Source: Herbaspirillum sp. WKF16 (GTDB lineage Bacteria > Pseudomonadota > Gammaproteobacteria > Burkholderiales > Burkholderiaceae_D). From it: 64,000 nucleotides of DNA. Position numbers and translations under genes: made by a program. The first letter of the stretch is position 1. Every line of letters begins with the position of its first letter. The stretch lies in contig NZ_CP118632.1 in assembly GCF_028993615.1 (NCBI RefSeq), forward strand, positions 1,240,001 through 1,304,000. The letters run 5' to 3'. Shown piece after piece: positions 46,339-56,096 of the stretch. The notes under the pieces were generated by a model, which saw only the letters and a list, made by a program, of their open reading frames with translations, was not told where the DNA came from and searched no databases.

Positions 46339-46815
46339 ATGAGCACAGTTCCCCTTACCAAGCGTGGCGCGGCACTTCTGAAAGAAGAGTTGCAACGTTT
46401 GAAATCCAAAGATCGTCCCGAAGTCATCAACGCGATCGCCGAGGCGCGCGCGCAGGGCGACCTGTCGGAAAACGCCGAATACGAATCCGCCAAGGAGCGC
46501 CAGTCCTTCATCGAAGGCCGCATCGCCGACCTGGAAGGCAAGCTGGGCGCGGCCCAGATCGTCGACCCGGCCGAACTGAGCGCGGATGGCCGCGTGGTGT
46601 TCGCCGCCACCGTGGACCTGGAAAACCTGGACAGCGGCGAGAAGGTGACCTACCAGATCGTCGGCCTGGACGAAGCCGACATCAAGGAGTCGAAAGTCTC
46701 CGTGACCTCGCCCATTGCGCGCGCATTGATCGGCAAGAGCGCCGGCGACGTGGTGGCGGTGGAAGCGCCGTCGGGCGTGAAGGAATATGAAATCCTGGAA
46801 GTGCGCTACGTCTGA
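46339..46815 (+). CDS. greA: Transcription elongation factor GreA
   Basis: Rescues backtracked RNA polymerase by stimulating its cleavage activity. The 158-aa length equals E. coli GreA. The N-terminal coiled coil carries the acidic tip motif [11 protein letters not shown], and the C-terminal FKBP-like domain ends in [11 protein letters not shown]. The start at [11 protein letters not shown] has AAGAGAC before it. It follows carAB after 489 bp of repeat-containing sequence and converges with yhbY. Confidence 0.97.
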   Translation: MSTVPLTKRGAALLKEELQRLKSKDRPEVINAIAEARAQGDLSENAEYESAKERQSFIEGRIADLEGKLGAAQIVDPAELSADGRVVFAATVDLENLDSGEKVTYQIVGLDEADIKESKVSVTSPIARALIGKSAGDVVAVEAPSGVKEYEILEVRYV

Positions 46816-46896
46816 CGGGCGCTTGCCCCGCCGCCCCGGGCGGCGGGGATTGACGCGATGCTGCCGTGGGGCGGTATCGCGGAGCTGGAAATGAAA

Positions 46897-46927
46897 AATG
46901 CCCGCATCAGCGGGCATTCTGTTTTTT
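46897..46927. terminator. Terminator between greA and yhbY
   Basis: 9-bp stem AATGCCCGC/GCGGGCATT with loop ATCA, then CTGTTTTTT; A-run on the other side lets it also serve the minus-strand gene. Confidence 0.85.
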
Positions 46928-46955
46928 GGTCCGGCGCGAGCCGGGCCTGTGGGCT

Positions 46956-47414
46956 TCAGCCCAGCGACTTCTTGGCGCTGCGCTGGCGCGGCTTGGCCTT
47001 CTTGACCAGGCCGCCGGCGGTGACGCGCTCGTTGCCCTTGAGCATGACCTTGTTGACCGTCGGGCGCTTGGTGGTGTGGGTCTTGACGATGGTGACCTCG
47101 CGCAGGCCGCCCTTGGCGCCGGAGGCGGTCCTCTTGACGTCGTCTTTCTTGGGGCGGTAGATCACCAGCAGTTTGCCGATGTGCTGCACCGGGGCCGCCT
47201 TGAGTTCTGCGCAGATGGTCTCGTAGATCGCGATGCGGGCTTCGCGGTCGTCGCCGAATACGCGCACCTTGATCAGGCCGTGGGAGTTGAGGCTCTTGTC
47301 GATTTCTTTCAGGACGGATTCGGACAAGCCGCTTTCGCCGACCAGGACGACCGGATTCAAGGCATGGGCCTGGGCGCGCAGTTCGCTGCGCTCGGCGGGA
47401 GTAAGTGTCAACAT
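46956..47414 (-). CDS. yhbY: YhbY-family RNA-binding protein (CRM domain)
   Basis: 152-aa protein with one CRM/YhbY domain at residues 1-95 (LTPAERSELRAQAHALNPVVLVGESGLSE, then HIGKLLVIYRPKK), which in E. coli associates with pre-50S ribosomal particles. The remaining ~55 residues are a basic Lys/Arg/Thr-rich tail that E. coli YhbY (97 aa) does not have. The start at MLTLTPAER agrees with the family. It is divergent from rlmE, a conserved arrangement. Confidence 0.92.
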   Translation of the reverse strand: MLTLTPAERSELRAQAHALNPVVLVGESGLSESVLKEIDKSLNSHGLIKVRVFGDDREARIAIYETICAELKAAPVQHIGKLLVIYRPKKDDVKRTASGAKGGLREVTIVKTHTTKRPTVNKVMLKGNERVTAGGLVKKAKPRQRSAKKSLG

Positions 47415-47489
47415 GGGGATGCGATGCGGGACCGCGCGACGGTGGCGCGAAGCTGTCCCTGAAAGAGATAAAACCAGTATTCTACGCGA

Positions 47490-48134
47490 ATGGCTAAGAA
47501 CAAACTTAACAAAAACTGGCTGCATGACCACATCAACGATCCCTACGTGAAGCTTGCGCAGAAGGAAGGCTATCGTGCGCGTGCGGCATACAAGCTCAAG
47601 GAAATCGACGAGGAAGAGCGCCTGATCAAGCCGGGGCAGATCATCGTCGATCTCGGCTGCACCCCGGGCAGCTGGTGCCAGTACGTGCGCAACAAGCTGG
47701 CCGGCGCCGAGGGCGGCGGTATCCACGGCACCATCATCGGCCTGGACATCCTGCCGATGGATCCGATCGCCGACGTGCATTACATCCAGGGCGACTTCCG
47801 CGAGGACGACTCGCTGCAGCAGTTGCTGGCCTTGCTGGACGGCCGCAAGGTCGACCTGGTGCTGTCGGACATGGCGCCCAACCTGTCCGGCGTAGCCATC
47901 GCCGACGCCGCGCGGGTCGAGTACCTTATCGATCTGGCAATCGAGTTCGCCCAGATGCACATGAAACCCAGCGGCGCCTTGCTGGTGAAGTGCTTCAACG
48001 GCACCGGCTACAACGAGCTGGTGCACAAATTCCGCGCCGAATTCAAGACGGTGGCCTCGAAGAAGCCCAAGGCCAGCCGCGACAAGTCCTCCGAAATCTT
48101 CCTGCTCGGGAAAATCCTGAAGAATCCGGGCTGA
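47490..48134 (+). CDS. rlmE: 23S rRNA 2'-O-ribose U2552 methyltransferase
   Basis: S-adenosylmethionine-dependent methyltransferase (RrmJ/FtsJ) acting on U2552 of 23S rRNA during 50S assembly. The 214-aa protein has the SAM motif [12 protein letters not shown] and the K-D-K-E catalytic tetrad visible in [26 protein letters not shown] and SSEIFLLG. Start [11 protein letters not shown] is the family norm. It is followed after 383 bp by ftsH. Confidence 0.96.
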   Translation: MAKNKLNKNWLHDHINDPYVKLAQKEGYRARAAYKLKEIDEEERLIKPGQIIVDLGCTPGSWCQYVRNKLAGAEGGGIHGTIIGLDILPMDPIADVHYIQGDFREDDSLQQLLALLDGRKVDLVLSDMAPNLSGVAIADAARVEYLIDLAIEFAQMHMKPSGALLVKCFNGTGYNELVHKFRAEFKTVASKKPKASRDKSSEIFLLGKILKNPG

Positions 48135-48517
48135 AAATTCCTATAGAGTTGAGGTGAATCGGAATCAACGCGCCGTTTAACGCTCAAAATCTCTCGATAC
48201 GAGGGCGTTTCGCGTCTTGTTTTGCCTGGTTTCAGCCTCATATCAATTTTCAGGAATCGTCAGTATGGCTGAGCCGGATGTCAATCCGGCAAGATCGATG
48301 CAGTTTGCCTCCACGCCTGTTTCGCCGCCGGCACCATTTGTTGCCGGTCTGGCAATGCGGAATCTCCTGCCGCACCTCCGCCGCCGCGTTGCTGGCAGAC
48401 ACGGTGGGCGGGTGCGAGTCGGCGCGAGTGGGTGGTTTCCTAGTAAGGGTGTTTGAATCCGGGTAAAATCGGAGCGTACAAAGGCAACGTGGCGCATTGC
48501 GCGTCGGAGGAGTTCCA
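48135..48517 (+). other. Intergenic region before ftsH
   Basis: About 380 bp with no gene I can support. It holds a small dyad CCGGCA-N8-TGCCGG (48328-48347). Short frames (for example 48243-48456) lack ribosome sites. The ftsH promoter must lie here, but I cannot place a convincing sigma-70 or sigma-32 pair. Confidence 0.5.
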
Positions 48518-50407
<1,890 letters not shown>

Positions 50408-50451
50408 TCCTCGCGGTCCGCCGATACCGCCGGTACGTACGGCCGATGATC

Positions 50452-50483
50452 AAAGGGTGAGGAGAAATCCTCGCCCTTTTTTC
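50452..50483 (+). terminator. Terminator between ftsH and folP
   Basis: Stem AAAGGGTGAGGA/TCCTCGCCCTTT (one T-G pair) with loop GAAA and a six-T tail. It implies that folP has its own promoter or depends on read-through. Confidence 0.8.
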
Positions 50484-50555
50484 TGCCTGCGGCATGGCAA
50501 AAAAGACAAGACGGCCGTAGCGGGCGCTCACCGGAAATACAAAGACTTCAGCAAC

Positions 50556-51407
50556 ATGACCCCAGCATTCCTCAAATGCGGCAGGTTCCGCCTGCCGGTG
50601 CAACAAGGCCGTCGCCCCCTGGTGATGGGCATCCTCAACGTCACGCCGGACTCCTTCTCCGACGGCGGCCGCCACCAGTCCCTCGAATTCGCGCTCTCGC
50701 ACGCCGAACAGATGATCGCCGACGGCGTCGACATCATCGACATCGGCGGCGAGTCGACCCGGCCCGGTATCGAGCCGCTATCGCTGGAGCAGGAGCTGGA
50801 GCGCGTGATGCCGGTCATCTACGCGCTGCGCGACTGCGGCAAGCCGCTCTCCATCGACACCTACAAGCCGGCCGTGATGCGCGAGGCCTTGCTGGCCGAG
50901 GTCGACATGATCAACGACATCAACGGTTTTCGCGCCGAGGGCGCGATCGAGGCGGTGAAGGACGGGGAGGCGGGCCTGTGCGTGATGCACATGCAGGGCG
51001 AGCCGCAGACCATGCAGCAAGAGCCGCACTACGCCGACGTGGTGGCGGAGGTGGAGGATTTCCTGCGCCGCCAGGTGCTGCTGATGAATGCCGCCGGCGT
51101 GGCGCGCGAACGCATCTGCATCGATCCCGGTTTTGGCTTTGGCAAGACAGTAGAGCATAATCTGGCTTTGCTGAAGAACACGCGCAGGCTGATCGCCGGT
51201 CTCGGCCTGCCGCTGCTGGCCGGCATGTCGCGCAAGTCCATGGTCGGCGCGGTCACCGGCAAGCCGCTGGACAAGCGCGTGGCCGGCAGCATCGGCGCCG
51301 CATTGGCCGCCGCGCAGCAAGGCGCGATGATCATCCGCGTGCATGACGTGGCCGAGACCGTCGACGCCCTGAATATGTGGCAAGCGGGGCGGGAAGAGCA
51401 GCAATAA
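50556..51407 (+). CDS. folP: Dihydropteroate synthase
   Basis: Condenses p-aminobenzoate with dihydropterin pyrophosphate in folate synthesis; the target of sulfonamides. The 283-aa TIM-barrel protein shows [42 protein letters not shown], and the sulfa-loop/late motif GMSRKSMVG. Start [11 protein letters not shown] fits homologs; the open frame upstream crosses the terminator. It precedes glmM by 133 nt, as expected. Confidence 0.97.
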   Translation: MTPAFLKCGRFRLPVQQGRRPLVMGILNVTPDSFSDGGRHQSLEFALSHAEQMIADGVDIIDIGGESTRPGIEPLSLEQELERVMPVIYALRDCGKPLSIDTYKPAVMREALLAEVDMINDINGFRAEGAIEAVKDGEAGLCVMHMQGEPQTMQQEPHYADVVAEVEDFLRRQVLLMNAAGVARERICIDPGFGFGKTVEHNLALLKNTRRLIAGLGLPLLAGMSRKSMVGAVTGKPLDKRVAGSIGAALAAAQQGAMIIRVHDVAETVDALNMWQAGREEQQ

Positions 51408-51540
51408 CAGAAGCAATCACAACAGCAGCTACAGCGAGCGTGCCGGTGCGCCGGCGCGAAGAATTCAATGCAGCCGGCGGCGTCAGCCGCTGCCGGCAGC
51501 GCCGCCGCAGCGCGGTGCACAGTTTGGGAAGGGAACAGAA

Positions 51541-52875
51541 ATGGCGGCAAAATATTTTGGCACCGACGGCGTGCGCGGACGTGTGGGCGTGGCGCCCATC
51601 ACCCCTGACTTCGTCATGCGCCTGGGCTACGCGGCGGGCAAGGTCCTGGCCAAGGCGCGCGACGGCGCGGCGCGTCCCACGGTGCTGATCGGCAAGGACA
51701 CGCGGATTTCCGGCTACATGCTGGAAGCCGCGCTGGAAGCCGGTTTCGCGGCTGCCGGCGTGGACGTCTGGCTGGCCGGGCCGATACCCACACCCGCGGT
51801 GGCCTACCTCACGCGCGCGCTGCGGCTGTCGGCCGGCGTGGTGATCTCTGCCTCGCACAATCCTTTCCACGATAACGGCATCAAGTTCTTTTCCGCGACC
51901 GGCAACAAGCTGCCCGACGCGCTGGAAGCCGACATCGAAGCCGCGCTGGAGCAGCCGATGGACTGCGTGCCCTCGGAAAAACTGGGCAAGGCGCGCCGCC
52001 TGTCGGATGCCCCGGGGCGTTACATCGAGTTCTGCAAGAGCACCTTCCCCAATGCGCTGGACCTGCGCGGCATGCGCCTGGTGGTCGACTGCGCCCACGG
52101 CGCGGCCTACAACATCGCCCCGCACGTGTTCCACGAACTGGGCGCCGAAGTCATCACCATCGGCAACCAGCCGGACGGCTACAACATCAATGAGGATTGC
52201 GGCGCCACCGCGCCCAAGACCCTGGCGGCCTCGGTGCGCGAGTATCGCGGCGACCTCGGCATCGCGCTGGATGGCGACGCCGACCGCCTGCTGATGGTCG
52301 ACGCCTCCGGCCGCATCTACAACGGCGACGAGCTGCTGTACCTGATGGTCAAGGACCGTCTGGCCACCGGCCCGGTCGAGGGCGCGGTCGGCACCCTGAT
52401 GACCAACATGGCCTTGCAGGTCGCCTTCAAGAAGATGGGCATCGGCTTCGAGCGCGCCAAGGTGGGCGACCGCTACGTGCTGGAAGTGCTGCAGGAGAAG
52501 GGCTGGGTACTGGGCGGCGAAGGCTCCGGCCACCTGCTGTGCCTGGACAAGCACACCACCGGCGACGGCATCGTCTCGGCGCTGCAGGTGCTGTCGGCGC
52601 TGCGTCGCAGCGGCAAGACGCTGGCGCAGATGACGGCCGACCTGACGCTGTTCCCGCAGGCGCTGATCAACGTGAAGATTCCGCTCGGCTACGACTGGAA
52701 GTCCAATGCCGCGCTGCAGGCCGAGAAGGCCGCGGTGGAAGAGAGCCTGGGCGAGCGCGGCCGCGTGTTGCTGCGTCCCTCCGGCACCGAGCCGCTGATC
52801 CGCGTGATGGTGGAGGCCGAGGACGCCGACCTGGCGCGCAGCATGGCCCAGCGCATCGCCGACAAGGTGCTGTAA
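51541..52875 (+). CDS. glmM: Phosphoglucosamine mutase
   Basis: Converts glucosamine 6-phosphate to glucosamine 1-phosphate for peptidoglycan and LPS precursors. The 444-aa alpha-D-phosphohexomutase has the start [10 protein letters not shown], the phospho-Ser loop [11 protein letters not shown] (Ser105), the metal loop ALDGDADR, the sugar loop GGEGSGH and the phosphate-binding [15 protein letters not shown] start after GGGAACAGAA. Length equals E. coli GlmM (445 aa). Confidence 0.98.
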   Translation: MAAKYFGTDGVRGRVGVAPITPDFVMRLGYAAGKVLAKARDGAARPTVLIGKDTRISGYMLEAALEAGFAAAGVDVWLAGPIPTPAVAYLTRALRLSAGVVISASHNPFHDNGIKFFSATGNKLPDALEADIEAALEQPMDCVPSEKLGKARRLSDAPGRYIEFCKSTFPNALDLRGMRLVVDCAHGAAYNIAPHVFHELGAEVITIGNQPDGYNINEDCGATAPKTLAASVREYRGDLGIALDGDADRLLMVDASGRIYNGDELLYLMVKDRLATGPVEGAVGTLMTNMALQVAFKKMGIGFERAKVGDRYVLEVLQEKGWVLGGEGSGHLLCLDKHTTGDGIVSALQVLSALRRSGKTLAQMTADLTLFPQALINVKIPLGYDWKSNAALQAEKAAVEESLGERGRVLLRPSGTEPLIRVMVEAEDADLARSMAQRIADKVL

Positions 52876-52956
52876 GCAAGCGCCGCAAGCGGCGGCGCCG
52901 GAGCGCGTCGCCATATCGTCGTCATGTAGTGACAGCCGTTTTCAGACAGAAGGACA

Positions 52957-53655
52957 ATGTCAAAAGAGTTGCCCCATATCCTCATGGTCGAGGATGAGCC
53001 CAGCATTGCCGAACTCCTGCGTTTCACGATGCAGGGGGCCGGCTTTGCGACCACCATCGCCACCGACGTCGGCCAGGCCCGCAAGCTGATCGCCGAGGCC
53101 TTGCCGCATGCCGTGCTGCTGGACTGGATGCTGCCCGACAGCTCGGGCCTGGCGTTGCTCTCCGAACTGCGCCGCGACCAGCGCACCGCGGCGCTGCCGG
53201 TAATCATGCTGACGGCCAAGGGCATGGAAGAGGACAAGGTCAAGGGCTTGAACGAAGGCGCCGACGACTATGTCACCAAGCCGTTCTCACCCAAGGAACT
53301 GGTGGCCCGGGTGCAGGCGCTGCTGCGCCGCAAGGCGCCGGAGATCGGCAGCCAGGCGCTGAAGTACGGCATCATCAGCATCGACGTCGAGCGGCGCCAG
53401 GTCTCTCTGGGGGATCGCCCGGTGCTGCTGGACCAGGCCGAGTTCAAGCTGTTGCGTTATCTGGTGGCGCATCCCGACCGCATCTTCTCGCGCGCCCAGT
53501 TGCTCGACAAGGTGTGGGGCGACCATACCTTCATCGAGGAACGTACGGTGGATGTGCATATCATGCGCCTGCGCAAGTCGTTGGGCGAATTGTCGCACTA
53601 CGTGCAGACCGTGCGCGGCGTGGGCTACAAGCTGAGCGCCGAAGGGCAGGACTAG
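52957..53655 (+). CDS. phoB: OmpR/PhoB-family response regulator, PhoB-like
   Basis: 232-aa two-component regulator. The receiver domain has the acidic pair Glu12-Asp13, phospho-acceptor Asp56 (LLDWMLPDSSG), Thr in MLTAKG and Lys in TKPFSPKELVAR; the winged-HTH output domain has EERTVDVHIMRLRKSLGE and VQTVRGVGYK. The match to PhoB is close. However, no phoR kinase and no pst genes lie beside it, while in Burkholderiales I recall pstSCAB-phoU between glmM and phoB. So either the pst-pho block has been rearranged or this is a PhoB paralogue with a distant partner. Confidence 0.85.
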   Translation: MSKELPHILMVEDEPSIAELLRFTMQGAGFATTIATDVGQARKLIAEALPHAVLLDWMLPDSSGLALLSELRRDQRTAALPVIMLTAKGMEEDKVKGLNEGADDYVTKPFSPKELVARVQALLRRKAPEIGSQALKYGIISIDVERRQVSLGDRPVLLDQAEFKLLRYLVAHPDRIFSRAQLLDKVWGDHTFIEERTVDVHIMRLRKSLGELSHYVQTVRGVGYKLSAEGQD

Positions 53656-53678
53656 GCGCGGGTGCATTGCCCCCCATG

Positions 53679-53709
53679 AAAAAAGCGATCCGCCGGATCG
53701 CTTTTTTTG
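53679..53709. terminator. Bidirectional terminator between phoB and the cytochrome genes
   Basis: Perfect stem AAAAAAGCGATCCG/CGGATCGCTTTTTT around a central C, with T-run; the flanking genes converge. Confidence 0.92.
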
Positions 53710-53731
53710 TTTTCGCGTGCGTCGCCGATCT

Positions 53732-55027
53732 TCAGTCCAGCGGCACGCTGCGATAACGATTGACCTCCGACGGCGAGACGAAGCCCGCATGGTTGTCCCA
53801 GCTGTTGCGGATGTAGGAGACCACTGCCGCCACTTCCTGGTCCGACAGGCGCGGCCCGAACGGCGGCATGCCGAAGGGATAAGGGTTGCCTGCCGTGGAA
53901 GGCGGATAGCCGCCGTTGAGCACGATGCGGATCGCGTTTACGGCCGAGGCGCCGGCCACCGCGCGGTTGCCGTTGAGCGGCGGATAGTCCGGCACGCTGC
54001 CCTGGCCGCGCGCGCTGTGGCAATCCACGCACAGGTCGCCATATAGCTGCTTGCCCAGTTTCATGATGCGCTCGGCCTCGGCCGGCGCCGGCTGCTGCGC
54101 CGTGGCGCGCGGCATGGCGTCGGCCGGCGGCAGCGATTTCAGGTAGGTCGCCATGGCCGCGATGTCCGGCTCATCCAGGTGCTGCAGGCTGCGCCCGACG
54201 ACCTCGGCCATCGGCCCGAACACCGCGCCGCGCGGCGATACGCCGGTCTTGAGCAAGGCCTCGAGGTGCGCATCCTCCCAGTCGCCCAGCCCGTTGGCGC
54301 GGTCGCCGTTGAGCGGCGGCGCATACCAGTCGAGCCCGGGGATCATGCCGCCCGCCAGCTGCAGCGGCGACACGCTGGCGCCCAGGCCGTTGCGCGCGCT
54401 GTGGCAGGCTGCGCAGTGCCCCAGCCCTTGGGTCAGGTAGGCGCCGCGATTCCATTGCGCGCTCTGCCTGGCGTCCGGCCGGTATTGCCCCGGTTCGAAG
54501 AACAGCGCGCGCCAGCCGGCCAGCAGGAAGCGTTGGTTGTAGGGGAAACGCAGCGCGTGTTCCTGGTCGGGCCGTCCCACGGCCGGGATGCTCTGCAGGT
54601 AGGCGAACAGCGCGTCGGTGTCGTCGCGGGTCAGCTTGGTGTAGCTGGTGAAGGGAAAGGCGGGATAGAGGAAGCTGCCGTCCCGGGAGCGTCCGTGGTG
54701 CAGCGCGCGCCAGAAGTCGTCCGCGCTCCATTTGCCGATGCCGGTCTCCTTGTCCGGCGTGATGTTGGACGAGTAGAGCGTGCCGAAACCGGTGGCGATC
54801 GGACGGCCGCCTGCGTAGGCGGCGCCGCCGCGCATGGTGTGGCAGGCCATGCAGTTGCCGGCGCGCGCCAGGTATTGGCCGCGCGCGATTTGCTGCGCCG
54901 GATCAGCAACCGGCGAGGCCACACCGGGATCTTCGCTGCGAAGCGTCTGCCACGCCAGCACCGCGGCGGCAATGAGGATGACGAGAGCGGCCAGGGAGGC
55001 GGCCGTGGCCAGCAACGCCTTTTTCAT
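53732..55027 (-). CDS. Tri-heme membrane-anchored cytochrome c
   Basis: 431-aa periplasmic electron carrier like the cytochrome subunit of alcohol, gluconate or aldehyde dehydrogenases. One N-terminal membrane helix (residues about 8-26) is followed by three CxxCH heme sites: CMACH (Cys59-His63), CAACH and CVDCH. The residues RGQYLARAGNCMACH, GRPIATGFGTLYSSNITPD and GLGHCAACHSARN are typical of such subunits. No dehydrogenase catalytic subunit is adjacent in the window, so its electron donor is unknown. ATG start overlaps the upstream cytochrome stop by 4 nt. Confidence 0.92.
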   Translation of the reverse strand: MKKALLATAASLAALVILIAAAVLAWQTLRSEDPGVASPVADPAQQIARGQYLARAGNCMACHTMRGGAAYAGGRPIATGFGTLYSSNITPDKETGIGKWSADDFWRALHHGRSRDGSFLYPAFPFTSYTKLTRDDTDALFAYLQSIPAVGRPDQEHALRFPYNQRFLLAGWRALFFEPGQYRPDARQSAQWNRGAYLTQGLGHCAACHSARNGLGASVSPLQLAGGMIPGLDWYAPPLNGDRANGLGDWEDAHLEALLKTGVSPRGAVFGPMAEVVGRSLQHLDEPDIAAMATYLKSLPPADAMPRATAQQPAPAEAERIMKLGKQLYGDLCVDCHSARGQGSVPDYPPLNGNRAVAGASAVNAIRIVLNGGYPPSTAGNPYPFGMPPFGPRLSDQEVAAVVSYIRNSWDNHAGFVSPSEVNRYRSVPLD

Positions 55028-55779
55028 CGGACTGCTCCGGCGGCTTGCGTCATGCTGCCGCAACTCAGCGGCAGGGGCGCCGGCAGCGATGCCGCCGGCG
55101 CCGGGTTGGCCGGCGCCGGTTGCGCCGACAGCCAACTGCTGGCGGCGTTGATGTCTTCGGGTGTGAGTTCGTGCGCGATGGCGGCCATGCAATCGGGCGC
55201 GCGGGCGCGGCGCATGCCGTTGCGCCAGGCGCCCAGCTGGGCATTGATGTAGTCGCGCGGCAGGCCGAGCAGGCCGGGGATGGCAGGCTGCACGCCGGTC
55301 AGCGCGGCGCCGTGGCAGGCGGCGCACGCCGGGATGCGGCGTGCGCCGATGCCCTCGGTGACCAGCAGGCGGCCGCGTTCGAGCGTGGCCGCCGTCGCGC
55401 CGGTCGGCGCCGGCGGCGGGTAGGGCGGATGTTCGTTGGCGAAGAAGGCTGCGATCTGGCGCAGGTAGTCGTCCGAGAGATTGGCCAGCAGGTAGGTCAT
55501 CGTCGGATACTGGCGCCGCCCGTCGCGAAAATTCTGCAACTGGTTGAACAGATAGGTTTCCGGTTTGCCGGCGATGCGCGGGTAGTAGCCGTCGGCGGTG
55601 GCGCGGCCTTCCTTGCCGTGGCAGGCGGTGCAGGCGGCGACGCGCTCGGCCATGCCGGGCAGCGCGGCCGGCGCCGCCTGCTGCGCCGGGGCCGCGCCGC
55701 ACGCGATCCAGCATGACGCGGCCAGGCAGGCTCTGCGGAGCAGGCGGGTCCAGCGCGACGGGATGGCGTATGACCTCAA
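55024..55779 (-). CDS. Di-heme cytochrome c (c4-like)
   Basis: 251-aa secreted protein with a signal peptide (cleavage near PAQQ, about residue 33) and two CxxCH sites, CTACH and CAACH, in two similar domains, as in cytochrome c4. The segments GYYPRIAGKPETYLFNQLQNFRDG and YPTMTYLLANLSDDY are c4-like. The start is TTG, supported by AGGAAG seven bases upstream. It overlaps the tri-heme gene (ATGA), so both make one electron-transfer unit, probably passing electrons to a terminal oxidase. Confidence 0.9.
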   Translation of the reverse strand: MRSYAIPSRWTRLLRRACLAASCWIACGAAPAQQAAPAALPGMAERVAACTACHGKEGRATADGYYPRIAGKPETYLFNQLQNFRDGRRQYPTMTYLLANLSDDYLRQIAAFFANEHPPYPPPAPTGATAATLERGRLLVTEGIGARRIPACAACHGAALTGVQPAIPGLLGLPRDYINAQLGAWRNGMRRARAPDCMAAIAHELTPEDINAASSWLSAQPAPANPAPAASLPAPLPLSCGSMTQAAGAVR

Positions 55780-55926
55780 GCGGGTCTTCCTTTCTCGGGA
55801 TCTCCGGAGCCGCCGCGAAGGCCGGCGGTGGCCTTATTGTAGTGGAAGCCGCCGCGCCGCCGCTCCCTACATGGCCCATACATGCGTGTGCATACAACAT
55901 GCCGCGAGGCGCTGCGCCGCGCGGCT

Positions 55927-55954
55927 TTGCAAGCCTCGGCGCAGCGGATACAAT
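55927..55954 (+). promoter_or_regulatory. Promoter of tRNA-Arg
   Basis: -35 TTGCAA and -10 TACAAT with a 16-bp spacer; the expected start lies a few bases before the tRNA 5' end at 55967. Confidence 0.7.
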
Positions 55955-55966
55955 AGCGCCCTTGCC

Positions 55967-56042
55967 GCCCCCGTAGCTCAGTGGATAGAGCGATCCCCTC
56001 CTAAGGGATAGGTCACACGTTCGATCCGTGTCGGGGGCGCCA
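55967..56042 (+). tRNA. tRNA-Arg (anticodon CCT)
   Basis: Full cloverleaf: acceptor GCCCCCG/CGGGGGC, D arm GCTC...GAGC, anticodon stem ATCCC/GGGAT around loop CTCCTAA (anticodon CCT), T arm with GTTCGATC. Discriminator G and an encoded CCA end the molecule. It reads the AGG codon. The gene stands alone; no integrase or phage remnant is next to it. Confidence 0.97.
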
Positions 56043-56046
56043 GCAT

Positions 56047-56082
56047 AAAAAAAAGCGCAGAAGATGTCTTCTGCGCTTTTTT
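56047..56082. terminator. Bidirectional terminator after tRNA-Arg and mrcA
   Basis: Stem AGCGCAGAAGA/TCTTCTGCGCT with A-run before and six T residues after. It ends the tRNA transcript and, on the other strand, mrcA. Confidence 0.9.
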
Positions 56083-56096
56083 GCTTTCAGGCCGGT

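Noticed and set aside
53732..55900. Single 722-aa fused cytochrome frame
   Set aside because: The upstream part is a shadow of the di-heme gene in another frame; the ATG at 55027 gives a proper membrane anchor before the first heme site.
55967..56042. tRNA-Arg as an integration site of a genomic island
   Set aside because: No integrase and no repeated 3' tRNA end seen; flanking genes are ordinary.
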